A stretch of 64,000 bases of DNA from Balneolales bacterium ANBcel1 (GCA_029688905.1 JARULB010000005.1:186001-250000), one strand, 5' to 3'. Positions 36,338 through 47,700 are shown, numbered from the stretch's first letter. Numbers and translations: made by a program. The notes: generated from the sequence alone by a model not told the origin.

Positions 36338-37258
36338 ATGAAACATGCAATCACCAACATATTAAATGAAGCCAGTCGGGCTCCCTCGGTGCTGAACACC
36401 CAGCCCTGGAAATTCAGGGTTTGCGGAAACACCATCGAAGTGTACCTGGAAAAAAAACCGGAACTGGCCGGCATCGACCCCTTTGGCCGCCTGCAACTCG
36501 CCAGCTGCGGCATGCTGGTCTCCCATCTTGCCGAAGCTGTTATCAGTAACGACTGGGTTCCGAAATTTGACTTTTTTCCCCGTTTCGAGGAAGAGAATCT
36601 GGTCGCCTATGTGGAGTTGTCCAGAAACAAAAAAAATGGCTTGCCGCAACACGGATCCGAACCGGAGAGCACAAATCATCCGGATCCCGATACCTGCATC
36701 AAGAAAATCCAGAAGGATTTAACCTCAATAGCTACCTCCGCAGAGTCGGAATTACTGGTTCACGACGACGGACCGGATCGCAAATTTCAAAATTATTTCA
36801 CGGAAAGCTGCGGCAGGAAATTGGATAGCGAATACCATCGCAAAAACCTGAACCTGTTGCTTCGGGCACATCCGGTGGAAAATGACACGATATTTGAAGA
36901 TGAAGTACTCTTCTCCGATCGTTTCTTCACTAAAAATCATGAGCCGGATCCGGCCACGCCGCTGCCATTTGACCTTGAAAACCGTTTTTTGATCCTTGCT
37001 ACCAAAACAGACAGCCGGTACAACTGGATTCGGGCGGGCGATATTCTCGGGAAGATGATGATTCATCTCAGAAACTGTGACCGGGTCGGGTTGATGGCGT
37101 TGCCGGTAATCAGCTCCAACTGTTGCCGCAAGTGGCTCAGAGAGGAGCTGAACCTTTCGGTGTTTCCTCAATTTGTGTTGAAAATGCTGACGGTTAAACC
37201 CCGCGAGCACATCCGCAAGCGCCCCCTCCAGGAGCTGATGAAGTACGGCTTGCTTTGA
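36338..37258 (+). CDS. Acg-type nitroreductase-fold protein
   Basis: 306 residues with the nitroreductase start signature (NEASRAPSVLNTQPWKFRV), a second FMN-fold segment (DPFGRLQLASCGMLVSHL) and the C-terminal half of a duplicated fold (FLILATKTDSRYNWIRAGDILGKMMIHL, VGLMALPVI). This matches the Acg family, named after Mycobacterium tuberculosis Rv2032, a DosR-regulated protein that may sequester flavin rather than reduce substrates. The position next to a haem-sensor kinase and NarL-type regulator parallels the Dos regulon. It is 99 bp after the YceI pair. Confidence 0.8.
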   Translation: MKHAITNILNEASRAPSVLNTQPWKFRVCGNTIEVYLEKKPELAGIDPFGRLQLASCGMLVSHLAEAVISNDWVPKFDFFPRFEEENLVAYVELSRNKKNGLPQHGSEPESTNHPDPDTCIKKIQKDLTSIATSAESELLVHDDGPDRKFQNYFTESCGRKLDSEYHRKNLNLLLRAHPVENDTIFEDEVLFSDRFFTKNHEPDPATPLPFDLENRFLILATKTDSRYNWIRAGDILGKMMIHLRNCDRVGLMALPVISSNCCRKWLREELNLSVFPQFVLKMLTVKPREHIRKRPLQELMKYGLL

Positions 37259-37576
37259 TTTGACTTTACCCGGAGCGGCTGCCTGCAAACACGGCTCCAC
37301 TGTTCACCGCATCCCCCCGGTTGTCCCCGGCCTCGCACCTTGGGAAGCCGAATCTTCACGCCATCACTTCTCTCTCGTCCCTGTATCCGGCCTCCTTCTC
37401 TTTGGATTCGGCAAACCGATGCATCCCTGTCTTTTTCGCCCGTTACGGATTTATATCCATGCCGATTTTGTTAACAGGTTTGAAGCCTTACATCTACCAG
37501 AAGCCCCGGCTCTGCAATTGGTATGACTCACGAAGAATCTGATTTAGACCCTTCAAACTATTTCGAAACACGAAAC
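37259..37576. other. Gene-free stretch, 318 bp
   Basis: Lies between the Acg-type gene and the RND adaptor. I see no convincing gene: the short frames here have neither a start context nor a recognisable protein. The promoter of the efflux genes should be in its 3' half. Confidence 0.45.
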
Positions 37577-38665
37577 ATGGCACCACATAAAATCGTGCAT
37601 AGCAGCCGCCTGTTCCTTATGGCGTTACTTGTTCCTCTTTTTTTCCATTCCTGTACAAGTGACACGAATAACAGCATCGGAGAGGCTCGACCCGCTTCCA
37701 TCACCACAGCAACCGCAGAATATCGAGATCTGTCGCACACATTCAGAGCCTCCTCTGAAGTAGTGCCCTATCAACGAATTTACGTTGCATCCCAAGTTTC
37801 TGGCCTGGTGAATGAGGTCCATTTTGAGGAGGGAGACCGGGTGCAAAAAGGTGACGTTATGGCACGTATCGACACCCGGCTGCAGCAGAATGAACTTCGC
37901 AGGGCGGAGGTGACCCTTGACGAAGCGCGTGATCAATACGAGCGCTCCCGGCGATTGTTTGAGCGGGAAGCGATCAGCGAAGCCGAATATCTGTCGGACC
38001 GGCGCAATTACGAACTTGCCCGAAACGATGTCGAGCGCCTGGAGCTGCTCATTGACTATGGCCGCATCACCGCGCCCGGAGATGCCGTTGTCACCTCCCG
38101 CCTGGTGGAAAACGGAAACAGTGTTTCGGAAAACGAACGCCTGTTTGAGATCGCGGATTTGAACAACCTGGTGATACGTCCCGGCGTATCGGAAATGGAT
38201 CTGAAGGGGCTTGAAACAGGTCAGAGTGTCAATATTATGCTGGATGTTTACCCCGGTCATGAGTTTGACGGCCGCATACGCAGAATTTACCCGGACATCG
38301 ATGCCGAGTCCCGGCTGTTTACCGTGGAAGTGCAACTACTTCGGGAGGACGGCGACCCTGTTGTTCGGCCGGGATATCTTGCGCGCATCCCCTTCGTCAC
38401 GGATCATCAGGAATCGTCACTGGTGGTACCGACCGAAGCCGTAGTTGACCGTAACGGCGAGGATGTGGTCTTCGTCCTTGACGAGGGCGAAGAGATCGTT
38501 CACCTGCAAACCGTTGACGTCGGAATACGTCGCGATGGCTATGCGCAGATACTTTCCGGCCTGGAAGAAGGTGATGTTGTTGCCGCCGCCAATATCGATG
38601 CCCTGGAAGATGAATTGCCTGTGAGGGTGGTCGGAACCTTTCGACGCCATGGATTTCGGCAGTAA
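37577..38665 (+). CDS. RND efflux periplasmic adaptor (membrane fusion) lipoprotein
   Basis: Links an inner-membrane RND pump to an outer-membrane channel. ATG 37577 gives a lipoprotein signal (LFLMALLVPLFFHSC) with the lipid cysteine at residue 29. The biotinyl-lipoyl-like part is split around a coiled-coil hairpin (VSGLVNEVHFEEGDRVQKGDVMARID ... ELRRAEVTLDEARDQYERSRRLFEREAISEAEY), then ITAPGDAVV, a beta-barrel and the membrane-proximal domain, 362 residues in all. The permease gene follows after a 163-bp gap. No outer-membrane TolC-type gene is nearby. Confidence 0.93.
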   Translation: MAPHKIVHSSRLFLMALLVPLFFHSCTSDTNNSIGEARPASITTATAEYRDLSHTFRASSEVVPYQRIYVASQVSGLVNEVHFEEGDRVQKGDVMARIDTRLQQNELRRAEVTLDEARDQYERSRRLFEREAISEAEYLSDRRNYELARNDVERLELLIDYGRITAPGDAVVTSRLVENGNSVSENERLFEIADLNNLVIRPGVSEMDLKGLETGQSVNIMLDVYPGHEFDGRIRRIYPDIDAESRLFTVEVQLLREDGDPVVRPGYLARIPFVTDHQESSLVVPTEAVVDRNGEDVVFVLDEGEEIVHLQTVDVGIRRDGYAQILSGLEEGDVVAAANIDALEDELPVRVVGTFRRHGFRQ

Positions 38666-38828
38666 GCCCGTGCGCTGTACGGACGCAACGTCCGGCCCCG
38701 TCCCGGAAGGTTTGATTATGACATCCCCGGCCTCCTGGATTCTCTCAACTCCAAAACCGCACTTAAAGATTCTGTTTTGATTTTCGTTTTCAACTCTGCA
38801 ACATTGATCACAGCAAAACTTATTGTTC

Positions 38829-41800
38829 ATGCCTGAAAACCGCTCATCCTCGCCCGATACCCCTTATGGCGGCATCTCATCGGTTGCCATACGGCGGCCC
38901 ATCAGTACGCTGGCGATTTCGGCCGTTGTCTTAGTACTCGGCTTGTTGTTCTTCGGTCGCCTGCCGGTTGATTTACTGCCCCAGGTGGATTACCCGCATG
39001 TACGGGTGGTCGTGAACTATCCCGGGGTAACTCCGGAAGTGATTGAGGAGCAGGTAACCCGTCCGCTGGAACGCAATCTTGCCGCCACCGAAAACCTGAC
39101 CGAAATCCACGGTCGGGCATCGGAAGGACGGAGCTATATCGAGATGTTCTTCGAGTACGGCACCGATATTGATCTGGCGCTGCAGGATGCATCGCGTCAG
39201 CTTGAACGGGCCCGAACCGAATTGCCCGATGGAATCGATCCGCCGCGAATTATGAAGATGGACCCGTCGCAGGATCCGATTTTTGAGCTCGCCATCAGCT
39301 CACCGGTGCGTTCGCCGATCGAAGTGCGCGACTGGGTTGACCAGCAGCTTGCGCCGCAACTGCTTTCCATCCCCGGAGTTGGAACCATCGACATCGCCGG
39401 CGGGAAAGAGCGGGAAATCGACGTTGTCGTGGAACCGGAGCGGCTGCGATCCTACGGACTGAACCTGACCGACATCAGCGATTTGCTTCGCGGGCGCAGC
39501 GTGGACCGGTCGGCCGGAAACATCACGTCACCGGAATACGACATTATGGCGCGTACCGAAACCCGCTACCGGTCGGCCAATGATGTGGCAAACACCCTTA
39601 TCCGGTTGGGCGACGCGGGGCACATCCGGCTCTCCGACATTGCAGATGTCAGCGATAGCCACCGCGAGCAGCGGCTTTTTGCACGCCTCAACGGAGAGGA
39701 TGCCGTGCAAGTTTCCATCATGAAACAACCGCTGGCCAATACATCGGCCACTATCGCGCAGCTGAAATCCCGGCTGAGTGAACTGGAGGAGTCCGGATTC
39801 ATCACCCCCGACATGGAGTACCGGGTTACACGCGACGAATCGTTTTTCATCAACGCTTCCATTCGCTCAGTCAGTATTGCTGCCATTCTGGGCGGGATTC
39901 TCGCGATCACCGTCATCCTCTTTTTCATCGGCAGTTTGCGCCGGTCGCTCATCATCGCGCTGACTCTTCCGATCGCGGTTATCGCAACGTTTTTGCTGAT
40001 GGCGATTAGTGGCCTTACCCTCAACGTCATGAGCCTCGGCGGACTCGCGCTTGGCGTCGGGCTGCTCATCGACAACGCCATTGTGGTGCTGGAAAATATC
40101 TATCGCCGGCAGCACGAGGAGGGGGATTCACCCGATGATGCCGCACATCGAGGGTCCCGGGAGGTGCTTTCGGCCGTCACCGCCGGTACCATGACCAACC
40201 TGGCCGCCGTTCTGCCGTTTCTGCTGGTAACCGGCCTGGCGGCGCTTCTGTTCCGGGAGCTGATCCTGACCATCGCGTTCGCCGTTTTGGCTTCGCTGCT
40301 CGCCGCGATAACCCTGGTCCCCGCGCTGTCGGCCCGCTTCGGCGGTAGTAACTTGCGCAGCGGGTTGTCGAACTCCCTCCCCATCCGCCTGTTCAACCGT
40401 GCTTTTCTCAAGCTGCGCGGCATCTATACCCGTTTCCTTCGCTTTACCATCCGCCGTCGTGGCTGGCTGATCTTCGCCGCCCTGATTCTTTTGGCAGGAA
40501 GCATTTACGTCATCCGCGGACTGGGCACGGAGTTTCTTCCACCGGTTGATGACGGGCGCATTACCATGCGTTTTGTGCTGCCGGCGGGAACCTCCATCGA
40601 ACCGACCAACGAAGCCGCTGATATCATAGAAGAGGCAATCATGGACATGCTACATGTGGAGACGCTTTACATGACCATCGGTGGATATTTCCGCGGTGGC
40701 CAGCTTTCCATTCGCGGCGGGATGATCGATCTGGCGGTACAACTGGTGCCGTTATCCGAACGGCGCGGCTACTCGGCGGAGCAATGGGTTTCGGAGTTTT
40801 CGGGGAAAACGGGTGATCTCGGCCTGCCGTTTGTCCAGGAGCGTATCCGGGGGCCACGATTGCCGGGCGTTCAAACCGGATTGCTGGATACGGACATCGC
40901 TGTTGGTGTGGTCGGACAGGATCTCGATATACTGGAATCCGAGGCCCGGTCGATTTACCGGCAGATTGAGGGGCTCGAAGGAATCGGAAGTATCCAGATT
41001 GGACGCGAAGGCCGGATTCCGCAACTGCTCATTCGGGTGGATGAAGATCGTGCAACCAATCACGGTATGAGCGAAGACCAGGTCGCCGGACTAATTCACA
41101 ATGCCGTAGACGGTGTGGTACCGACCCGGTTTGTTGAAGGCGGATTTGAATACAATGTCAGGGTACGTATGCCGCGCGAGGTTACCGGAACCACGAGCGG
41201 GCTTTCGCGCATACCTGTTTTCAATGTCGACGGCCGGTCAATGCCGCTCGGCAGTCTGGCGTCGTTTGAAGAGACCACCGGTCCGGCACACATCGAGCGG
41301 TTCAACCAGATCCGTGTGGTCTGGGTTAATACGACCGTTAATATGGATGAAGCCACCATGGGAGAGGTCGCCGAGCGCATCCGGGCAGAACTGCAGGGCT
41401 ACAATTTACCCGATGGGTACAGCCTCATCTACGGAGGGGATCAGGAGGCCATCGAAGAGGCGTCGCAATCCCTTCAGCTCGCCATATTGCTGGCCATTTT
41501 CTTTGTATTTGTTGTGATGGCGGTTCAGTACGAGAAGCTGTCCAGTCCGCTGGTAATTCTCACCTCACTGCCGTTCGCTCTGATTGGCGTGGCCCTGATG
41601 CTATGGCTGACCGGATTGACGCTGAGCGCTCCGGTGCTGCTCGGCATCATTTTCCTGGTCGGTATCATCGTCAATAACGCCATCCTGATGGTCGAGTTCA
41701 TCGAAGCAAACCGTGAGGAGACCGGTGTAATCGAGGCGGTGATCAATGCCGGCGAGGTACGTTTTCGTCCGATACTGATGACCACCCTCACCACCATGTT

Positions 41801-41972
41801 CGGCATGCTTCCGCTGGCGCTTGGAATCGGTGAGGGATCCGAACTGCTTCAGCCGCTGGCGCTGACGGTCATCGGCGGGCTGCTCGTCGGAAGCCTGCTC
41901 ACTCTGATCCTGCTGCCGGGAGTGTATGTTATTATTTCGGATCTTCGTTCGCGATTCGGACATTCTTCCTGA
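38829..41972 (+). CDS. RND efflux transporter permease (HAE-1/AcrB type)
   Basis: Inner-membrane proton-driven pump. From ATG 38829 it has 1,047 residues with the normal RND plan: TM1 (SSVAIRRPISTLAISAVVL), a large periplasmic loop with VRVVVNYPGVTPEVIEEQV, TM2-6 (about 340-500) containing LGVGLLIDNAIVVLENIYR, the second periplasmic loop, and TM8-12 with GIIVNNAILMVEFI. The D in LLIDNAIVVLE is the proton-relay aspartate region of TM4. The substrate is unknown; the HAE-type layout suggests lipophilic compounds. Confidence 0.93.
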   Translation: MPENRSSSPDTPYGGISSVAIRRPISTLAISAVVLVLGLLFFGRLPVDLLPQVDYPHVRVVVNYPGVTPEVIEEQVTRPLERNLAATENLTEIHGRASEGRSYIEMFFEYGTDIDLALQDASRQLERARTELPDGIDPPRIMKMDPSQDPIFELAISSPVRSPIEVRDWVDQQLAPQLLSIPGVGTIDIAGGKEREIDVVVEPERLRSYGLNLTDISDLLRGRSVDRSAGNITSPEYDIMARTETRYRSANDVANTLIRLGDAGHIRLSDIADVSDSHREQRLFARLNGEDAVQVSIMKQPLANTSATIAQLKSRLSELEESGFITPDMEYRVTRDESFFINASIRSVSIAAILGGILAITVILFFIGSLRRSLIIALTLPIAVIATFLLMAISGLTLNVMSLGGLALGVGLLIDNAIVVLENIYRRQHEEGDSPDDAAHRGSREVLSAVTAGTMTNLAAVLPFLLVTGLAALLFRELILTIAFAVLASLLAAITLVPALSARFGGSNLRSGLSNSLPIRLFNRAFLKLRGIYTRFLRFTIRRRGWLIFAALILLAGSIYVIRGLGTEFLPPVDDGRITMRFVLPAGTSIEPTNEAADIIEEAIMDMLHVETLYMTIGGYFRGGQLSIRGGMIDLAVQLVPLSERRGYSAEQWVSEFSGKTGDLGLPFVQERIRGPRLPGVQTGLLDTDIAVGVVGQDLDILESEARSIYRQIEGLEGIGSIQIGREGRIPQLLIRVDEDRATNHGMSEDQVAGLIHNAVDGVVPTRFVEGGFEYNVRVRMPREVTGTTSGLSRIPVFNVDGRSMPLGSLASFEETTGPAHIERFNQIRVVWVNTTVNMDEATMGEVAERIRAELQGYNLPDGYSLIYGGDQEAIEEASQSLQLAILLAIFFVFVVMAVQYEKLSSPLVILTSLPFALIGVALMLWLTGLTLSAPVLLGIIFLVGIIVNNAILMVEFIEANREETGVIEAVINAGEVRFRPILMTTLTTMFGMLPLALGIGEGSELLQPLALTVIGGLLVGSLLTLILLPGVYVIISDLRSRFGHSS

Positions 41973-42167
41973 AGCCAGTCCGCTCGAACAGCCTGCCCGG
42001 GAAACTCTTCATGACCTGCAAGTCCATAACTGTATCCGTTTCACAGGAACCATGCCGCTTTGAACCATTTCCCGTCTGGTTTACAGCTATCCGATTTCTT
42101 TCATCAAACCGGCATTACATTTGTGGCTGTACCATACCCGCCACTTACAACGATTATCAATCGCTTT

Positions 42168-44720
42168 ATGAAATCCGTTTCCTTCGTACCCGCGCTGTGC
42201 TTTTTCCTTTTGATACTGACGAAACCGGCATGGTCATATCACGGAGAAACCGAAAAGGGAGAGCGCTTTCCTTTTTCCACCGACAGTACACACATTACGA
42301 TCTGGAATGGCGAGAGCTATACGCCGCTTTTCATCAAGGGAATCAATCTCGGTGTTGCCGTGCCCGGAACCTTTCCGGGTCAGCTTGCCGCCACCCGCCA
42401 GGATTACCGAAAGTGGTTCCGGCAGATCCGCGATGCGGGGTTCAATACCCTGCGGATATACACTCTTCATTTTCCAAGGTTCTACGAAGAACTGAAGGTT
42501 TTCAATGAGGCCAATCCGAACCATCCGCTGCTGCTGTTTCAGGGCGTATGGCTGGAAGAGGAGGTGGCCGGCTACAATAATGACCTTTATACTCTAACCG
42601 ACCGGTTTGACGGGGAGATTCGTGAAAACATCCGCAGCGTACATGGTGATACGGTGATCGCGGAGCGCCGGGGAAAAGCCTATGGCAACTACACCGCCGA
42701 TGTATCGGAATGGGTGATCGGCTATATCATCGGCCGGGAAATTCATCCGCAGGAAATTCTTTACACCAACGAAAACCATGCTTCAAACACGGCCTTTAGT
42801 GGCACATATCTCTCCATCGAAGATGTGAATGCCTCCGAAACCTGGATTGTAGAGCGCATGGACTATCTGCTCGGATTCGAGTGGGATCACTACCAGACAC
42901 AGCGGCCGGTATCGGTTTCAAGCTGGCCGACACTCGATCCGCTTAACCATCCGTTCGAGCGGAACGAGCACGAAGTCATGGCCTCCATTAGGCTGCGCCA
43001 CCTGGACTTCAGTGCTGCTCCCGCCGGAGTATTCGCTTCCTATCACGCCTATCCCTATTACCCGAATTACATCAGCCGCGACCCCAAATACACACCGTTT
43101 CACGATCACATGGGGCAGAACAGCTATCTCGGCTACCTCACCCATCTGAATCGTCATTATGACCGTTTTCCACTTATTATTGCCGAATTCGGCGGTTCTT
43201 CGAGCTGGGGAGTGGCACAGTATGCCCATAACGGTATCCACCACGGAGGGTATTCCGAACGGGAGCAGGGAGAAGCGAATGTGCGGCTCCTGAAGAATAT
43301 CGCGCAGGCTGGCACGGGCGGCGGTATCCAGTTTGCCTGGATAGACGAGTGGTTCAAACGAACATGGATCACCGATCCATTAGACTTTGATATTGAACGC
43401 CGGATCATCTGGCACAATGCCGCTGCCGCCGAGCAAAATTTCGGGCTGATCGGGTATCGCAAGCCGGATGCGCCGCTGTCGCGACTGGAAACGTTCTGCG
43501 ACGGCTGTCCGGTCGAAAGTGTTGATGCGGGGGCCGATTTCGCCTACCTGAAGCTGCAGCTCAATATCCCGGCACATATTGGTGAATCCGACACTGTATG
43601 GGTGGGGCTGGACACCTACGAACGCTCCCTGGGCGAATCCCTGCTGCCCAATGGAGTATCTGTTGAAAACCGGGCGGAATTTGTCCTGATGATCACCAAT
43701 TACAAGGCGGAGCTGCTTGTTGCCAGAGCCTACGACACGTTCGGAATCTGGCATGGGGTATCAGGTGACGATCAGCTGTACCGCTCTGTGGTATCGGACG
43801 GCGGCCACTGGAATCTTGTACGCTGGAAAAACGATGATCCCGGGCATGAGGTGCAGGATATTGGCAGTCTCAGGATAAACCGCCTCGACCTTCCCCGCGC
43901 CAGCAACGACGGAGTCCGGCTTTTTGACGACCGTATCGAAATACGGCTTCCCTGGCATCTGCTGAATATTACAGATCCGAGCCGGCATCAGGTACTTCAC
44001 GACGATCGCAATACGGCAGAAACCGAAACCCGTACCTCCGATGGTGTCGCCCTTTCCATTTCATATGGCGATTTTTTCGCCGAGACATCCGGCCGTTTTA
44101 AATGGGCGCCGTGGAATCACGCTCTGGAGGCTGAGCCGTACCAGAAAGAGTCCTATCGTATCATGAAGGAGTATTTGCCCGTACTTCCCGGAAATCCTGT
44201 TGCCAATGCCGATATCTATGAGGCAGGGGTCGGCGGCCCCACCATTATTCCCGCTGAATCAGGTGTGTTGGCCAATGACCTTTCACTGGACGGTACCAGA
44301 ATGCAGGCAGTTATGTCACATCCGCCGGAATACGGGGCTGTGTTGCTGCAGGAGGACGGCAGTTTTACTTACTATCCGGATGATGGGTTCAGCGGCATTG
44401 ACGGTTTCCGCTACCGGGTCAGGGCCGGGGCCAACTGGTCGGATCCGGTCGGGGTAACGCTCCGTGTTGAAGGACAGCCCACCGGCAGAGGATTCGCTTC
44501 CATCTACCCCAATCCCGCCCCTGGCAATTTCACGGTCACGTCTCCTGCGGTCATAGACCGTATTGACATCTTCTCGGTACTTGGGCAGCGGCTTTACACT
44601 ACGGAAGTAAACAGCAACAGCACGCAGATCCGCCTGTCCGATGCTCCGGCGGGTGTGTACCTGGTCAGGATCCATTCGGCCCGGGAACACACAGTGCGAA
44701 AACTTACATTGATTCCGTAA
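42168..44720 (+). CDS. Secreted TIM-barrel protein with carbohydrate-like modules and type IX sorting domain
   Basis: 850 residues from ATG 42168 with a signal peptide ending KPAWS. Residues about 28-430 look like a TIM-barrel glycoside-hydrolase scaffold (FIKGINLGVAVPG, FRQIRDAGFNTLRIYTLH, LIIAEFGGSS, IQFAWIDEWFKRTW; E in AEFGG is a candidate nucleophile). A DOMON-like segment follows (about 440-690), then a bacterial Ig/cadherin-like repeat (VLANDLSLDGT...PDDGFSGIDGFRYRV) and a Por C-terminal domain (FASIYPNPAPGNFTV ... GVYLVRIHS). No classical GH family could be named. It is probably a surface or secreted polysaccharide-active enzyme or a non-enzymatic relative. Confidence 0.7.
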   Translation: MKSVSFVPALCFFLLILTKPAWSYHGETEKGERFPFSTDSTHITIWNGESYTPLFIKGINLGVAVPGTFPGQLAATRQDYRKWFRQIRDAGFNTLRIYTLHFPRFYEELKVFNEANPNHPLLLFQGVWLEEEVAGYNNDLYTLTDRFDGEIRENIRSVHGDTVIAERRGKAYGNYTADVSEWVIGYIIGREIHPQEILYTNENHASNTAFSGTYLSIEDVNASETWIVERMDYLLGFEWDHYQTQRPVSVSSWPTLDPLNHPFERNEHEVMASIRLRHLDFSAAPAGVFASYHAYPYYPNYISRDPKYTPFHDHMGQNSYLGYLTHLNRHYDRFPLIIAEFGGSSSWGVAQYAHNGIHHGGYSEREQGEANVRLLKNIAQAGTGGGIQFAWIDEWFKRTWITDPLDFDIERRIIWHNAAAAEQNFGLIGYRKPDAPLSRLETFCDGCPVESVDAGADFAYLKLQLNIPAHIGESDTVWVGLDTYERSLGESLLPNGVSVENRAEFVLMITNYKAELLVARAYDTFGIWHGVSGDDQLYRSVVSDGGHWNLVRWKNDDPGHEVQDIGSLRINRLDLPRASNDGVRLFDDRIEIRLPWHLLNITDPSRHQVLHDDRNTAETETRTSDGVALSISYGDFFAETSGRFKWAPWNHALEAEPYQKESYRIMKEYLPVLPGNPVANADIYEAGVGGPTIIPAESGVLANDLSLDGTRMQAVMSHPPEYGAVLLQEDGSFTYYPDDGFSGIDGFRYRVRAGANWSDPVGVTLRVEGQPTGRGFASIYPNPAPGNFTVTSPAVIDRIDIFSVLGQRLYTTEVNSNSTQIRLSDAPAGVYLVRIHSAREHTVRKLTLIP

Positions 44721-44783
44721 GCTTCAGATATGCGATCACCCGATCCCATGGGCCGGCGTGGCAGCTCGCTCGGAAGATGTCAC

Positions 44784-47700
44784 TTACCGGCCGTGGCAGT
44801 TTTTGTACTTTTTGCCGGATCCGCACGGGCAAGGATCGTTCCGCCCAACCTTGTCTTCGACCACCACGGGCTGGCGCTTTACTTTTTCGCCTCTGCCTGC
44901 CGCTGCTGCCGCACGCTGGGCCGCGCCGCCGTCCTGGCCGCCGCCAAACCGCAATCCCATATTGACCGCCGAATCGTGCTGTGTTTTCAGCTTGTCCATG
45001 TCCACACGGCTTTTGGCAGGCTGTCGGGCCTGTTTCATTTGGGACGGATCGGCTGCTACTTCGGGAACAGCTCTCCAGACGAGTGACACCACATCGTTGT
45101 TGACGTCCTCCAGCAGCTGGGAAAACATGTTGAACGCCTCGCGTTTGTACTCCAGCAGCGGGTCTTTCTGGCCAAAAGCGCGAAGCCCGATTCCCTCCTT
45201 CACCGTATCAAGGTCGCGAAGATGCTCCATCCACTTCTCGTCAATAACCGAGAGCACGGCCGACCGCTCCAGCGCCCGCACCACTTCCCGGCCTTCATTC
45301 TTCATCGCCTCTTCGATGTTCACGACCACACGCATCCGTTTTACCCCATCGGAAAACAGAATCTGCACGTTGGTTGGCTTATTTTCGGCATCCGACTCAT
45401 GAACCTGTTTTATCACATTATAAAACGGAGCGGTCAATCGCTTCTCTTTATTCTGATAGGTTTTGACCGCCTCATCGAAGATCAGGTCAACTACCCCGTC
45501 TTCCCGCAGGCTTGACCATCTTTCGCGATCAACCTCGATGTCGACCGCCAGCAGACGCAGCATTCGCTCTCGTATGCCGTCGTAATCGCCCTCCTTGTAA
45601 AGTTCGTTTACTATGGCGGTGATCATATCCTCCAGCATATTCAGCAGCATGCTGCTGAGGCCGTCTCCGAGCAGTGCTTTCCGGCGGTAACCGTAAATCA
45701 CGTTCCGCTGGTTGTTAAGCACATCATCGTACTCAAGCTGGCGTTTCCGGATGCTGAAGTTGTTTTGCTCGACTTTTTTCTGGGCTCTTTCCAGCGATTT
45801 CGACACCCATGGGTGCTGGATCACCTCCCCCTCCTCGAACTTCAGGCGATCCATCACATTGGCCACACGGTCTGATCCGAAAAGCTTCATCAGGTCGTCT
45901 TCCAGCGAGACGTAGAACTGCGATTCGCCGGGGTCACCCTGGCGCCCCGCGCGTCCCCGCAGCTGGAGGTCGATACGCCGCGACTCGTGCCGTTCGGTAC
46001 CAACTATCGCCAGGCCGCCCAGATCGCGGACACCCTCGCCCAGTTTGATATCCGTACCACGGCCCGCCATGTTGGTGGCGATGGTCACCGAGCCCTTCTG
46101 GCCCGCTTCACGCACAATCTCACTTTCGCTCTTGTGCTGTTTGGCGTTCAATACATTATGTCGGATACCCGATCGTTTGAGCATTCGGCTGAGCATCTCC
46201 GAAACCTCCACACTCGTGGTTCCGACAAGCACAGGCTGGCCAAGCTCGTTGTATTCGTGGATTCTATTCACAACGGCGTTGTAACGCTCGCGTTTGGTCC
46301 GAAACACCAGGTCTTCCCGGTCATCCCGCTGTACCGGCACGTTGGTCGGGATTTCGATCACTTCCAGCTTGTAAATTTCGAAGAATTCACCCTCTTCGGT
46401 TACGGCCGTACCGGTCATCCCTGCCAGTTTGTGATACATCCGGAAGTAGTTCTGCAGGGTGATGGTCGCGTAGGTCTGTGTGGCGGCCTCAACCTTCACC
46501 TCTTCCTTGGCCTCGATGGCCTGATGGAGCCCGTCGGAATAGCGCCGTCCCGAGAGAACGCGTCCGGTGTGCTCATCCACAATCTGCACTTTTCCTTCGG
46601 AGACGATGTACTCATCATCACGTTCAAAGAGCGTGTACGCTTTCAGAAGCTGGTTGACGGAGTGGATCCGTTCGCTGCGTTCGGAGAAAATGCGGTAGAG
46701 CTCCGACATGCGGTCAGACCGCTCCTTCTTGACCTCCTCCCGGACCTTCTCGATCTGCTTCTGTTTGTATTCGTCGCTGAACTCCGGGTTGTTCTCAATT
46801 TCCGCAACATTCTCGCGCTCTTTGTTTTCCAGCTCCTCTTCAATAACCGAGGTCTCCATTCCCATATCCGGGATCACGAAAAACTCGGGGTCTTCATTCG
46901 AGGGCGTGATGAGCTCACGTCCCATCTCTGTGAGCTCAATGGTGTTCTGTTTCATGTCGACGGCATAATACATGGCCTCATCGACAATATGCATGTTCTT
47001 GCCCTGATCCTGCAGGTAGAGGTATTCGGTCTGCTGGGTCAATTTCTGCAGTGCCGGTTCCTGCATCATTTTCTGGAACTTCTTGCTCTTGGGGAAGCCG
47101 CGCCGTGCCCGGAACAGGGCAAGTCCGGCCGCTTCGTGATCCCCCTTTTCATACGCCTGTTCGGCTTCGTGCAGGAATTTTGCGATCAGCTTTTTCTGCG
47201 CTTCGACCAGCTTCTGCACGCGTGGCTTGAATTCGGAGTACTTCTGGTTCTGATTGTCCTGTGGAACCGGGCCCGAGATGATGAGCGGTGTACGCGCCTC
47301 ATCAATAAGAACGGAGTCCACCTCATCGACGATGGCGAAATGGTGGCCGCGCTGCACCAGCTGATCTTTGTTGATGACCATATTGTCGCGCAGGTAGTCG
47401 AAGCCGAATTCGTTGTTGGTACCATAGGTGATGTCGGCCCGATAAGCGTTCCTGCGCGCTTCGGTATTGGGGTCGTACCGGTCTACGCAGTCCACCTTGA
47501 GTCCGTGAAAATTGAAAATGGGTTCGTTCCACTCGGCATCCCGCTGCGCCAGGTAGGTGTTGACGGTGACGATGTGGACGCCCCGCTCGACCAGGGCGTT
47601 GAGATAGGTCGGGAAGATGGCAACCAGGGTTTTACCTTCCCCGGTTTTCATTTCCGCGATTTTCCCCTGGTGGAGCGTCACGGCTCCGATCAACTGGACG

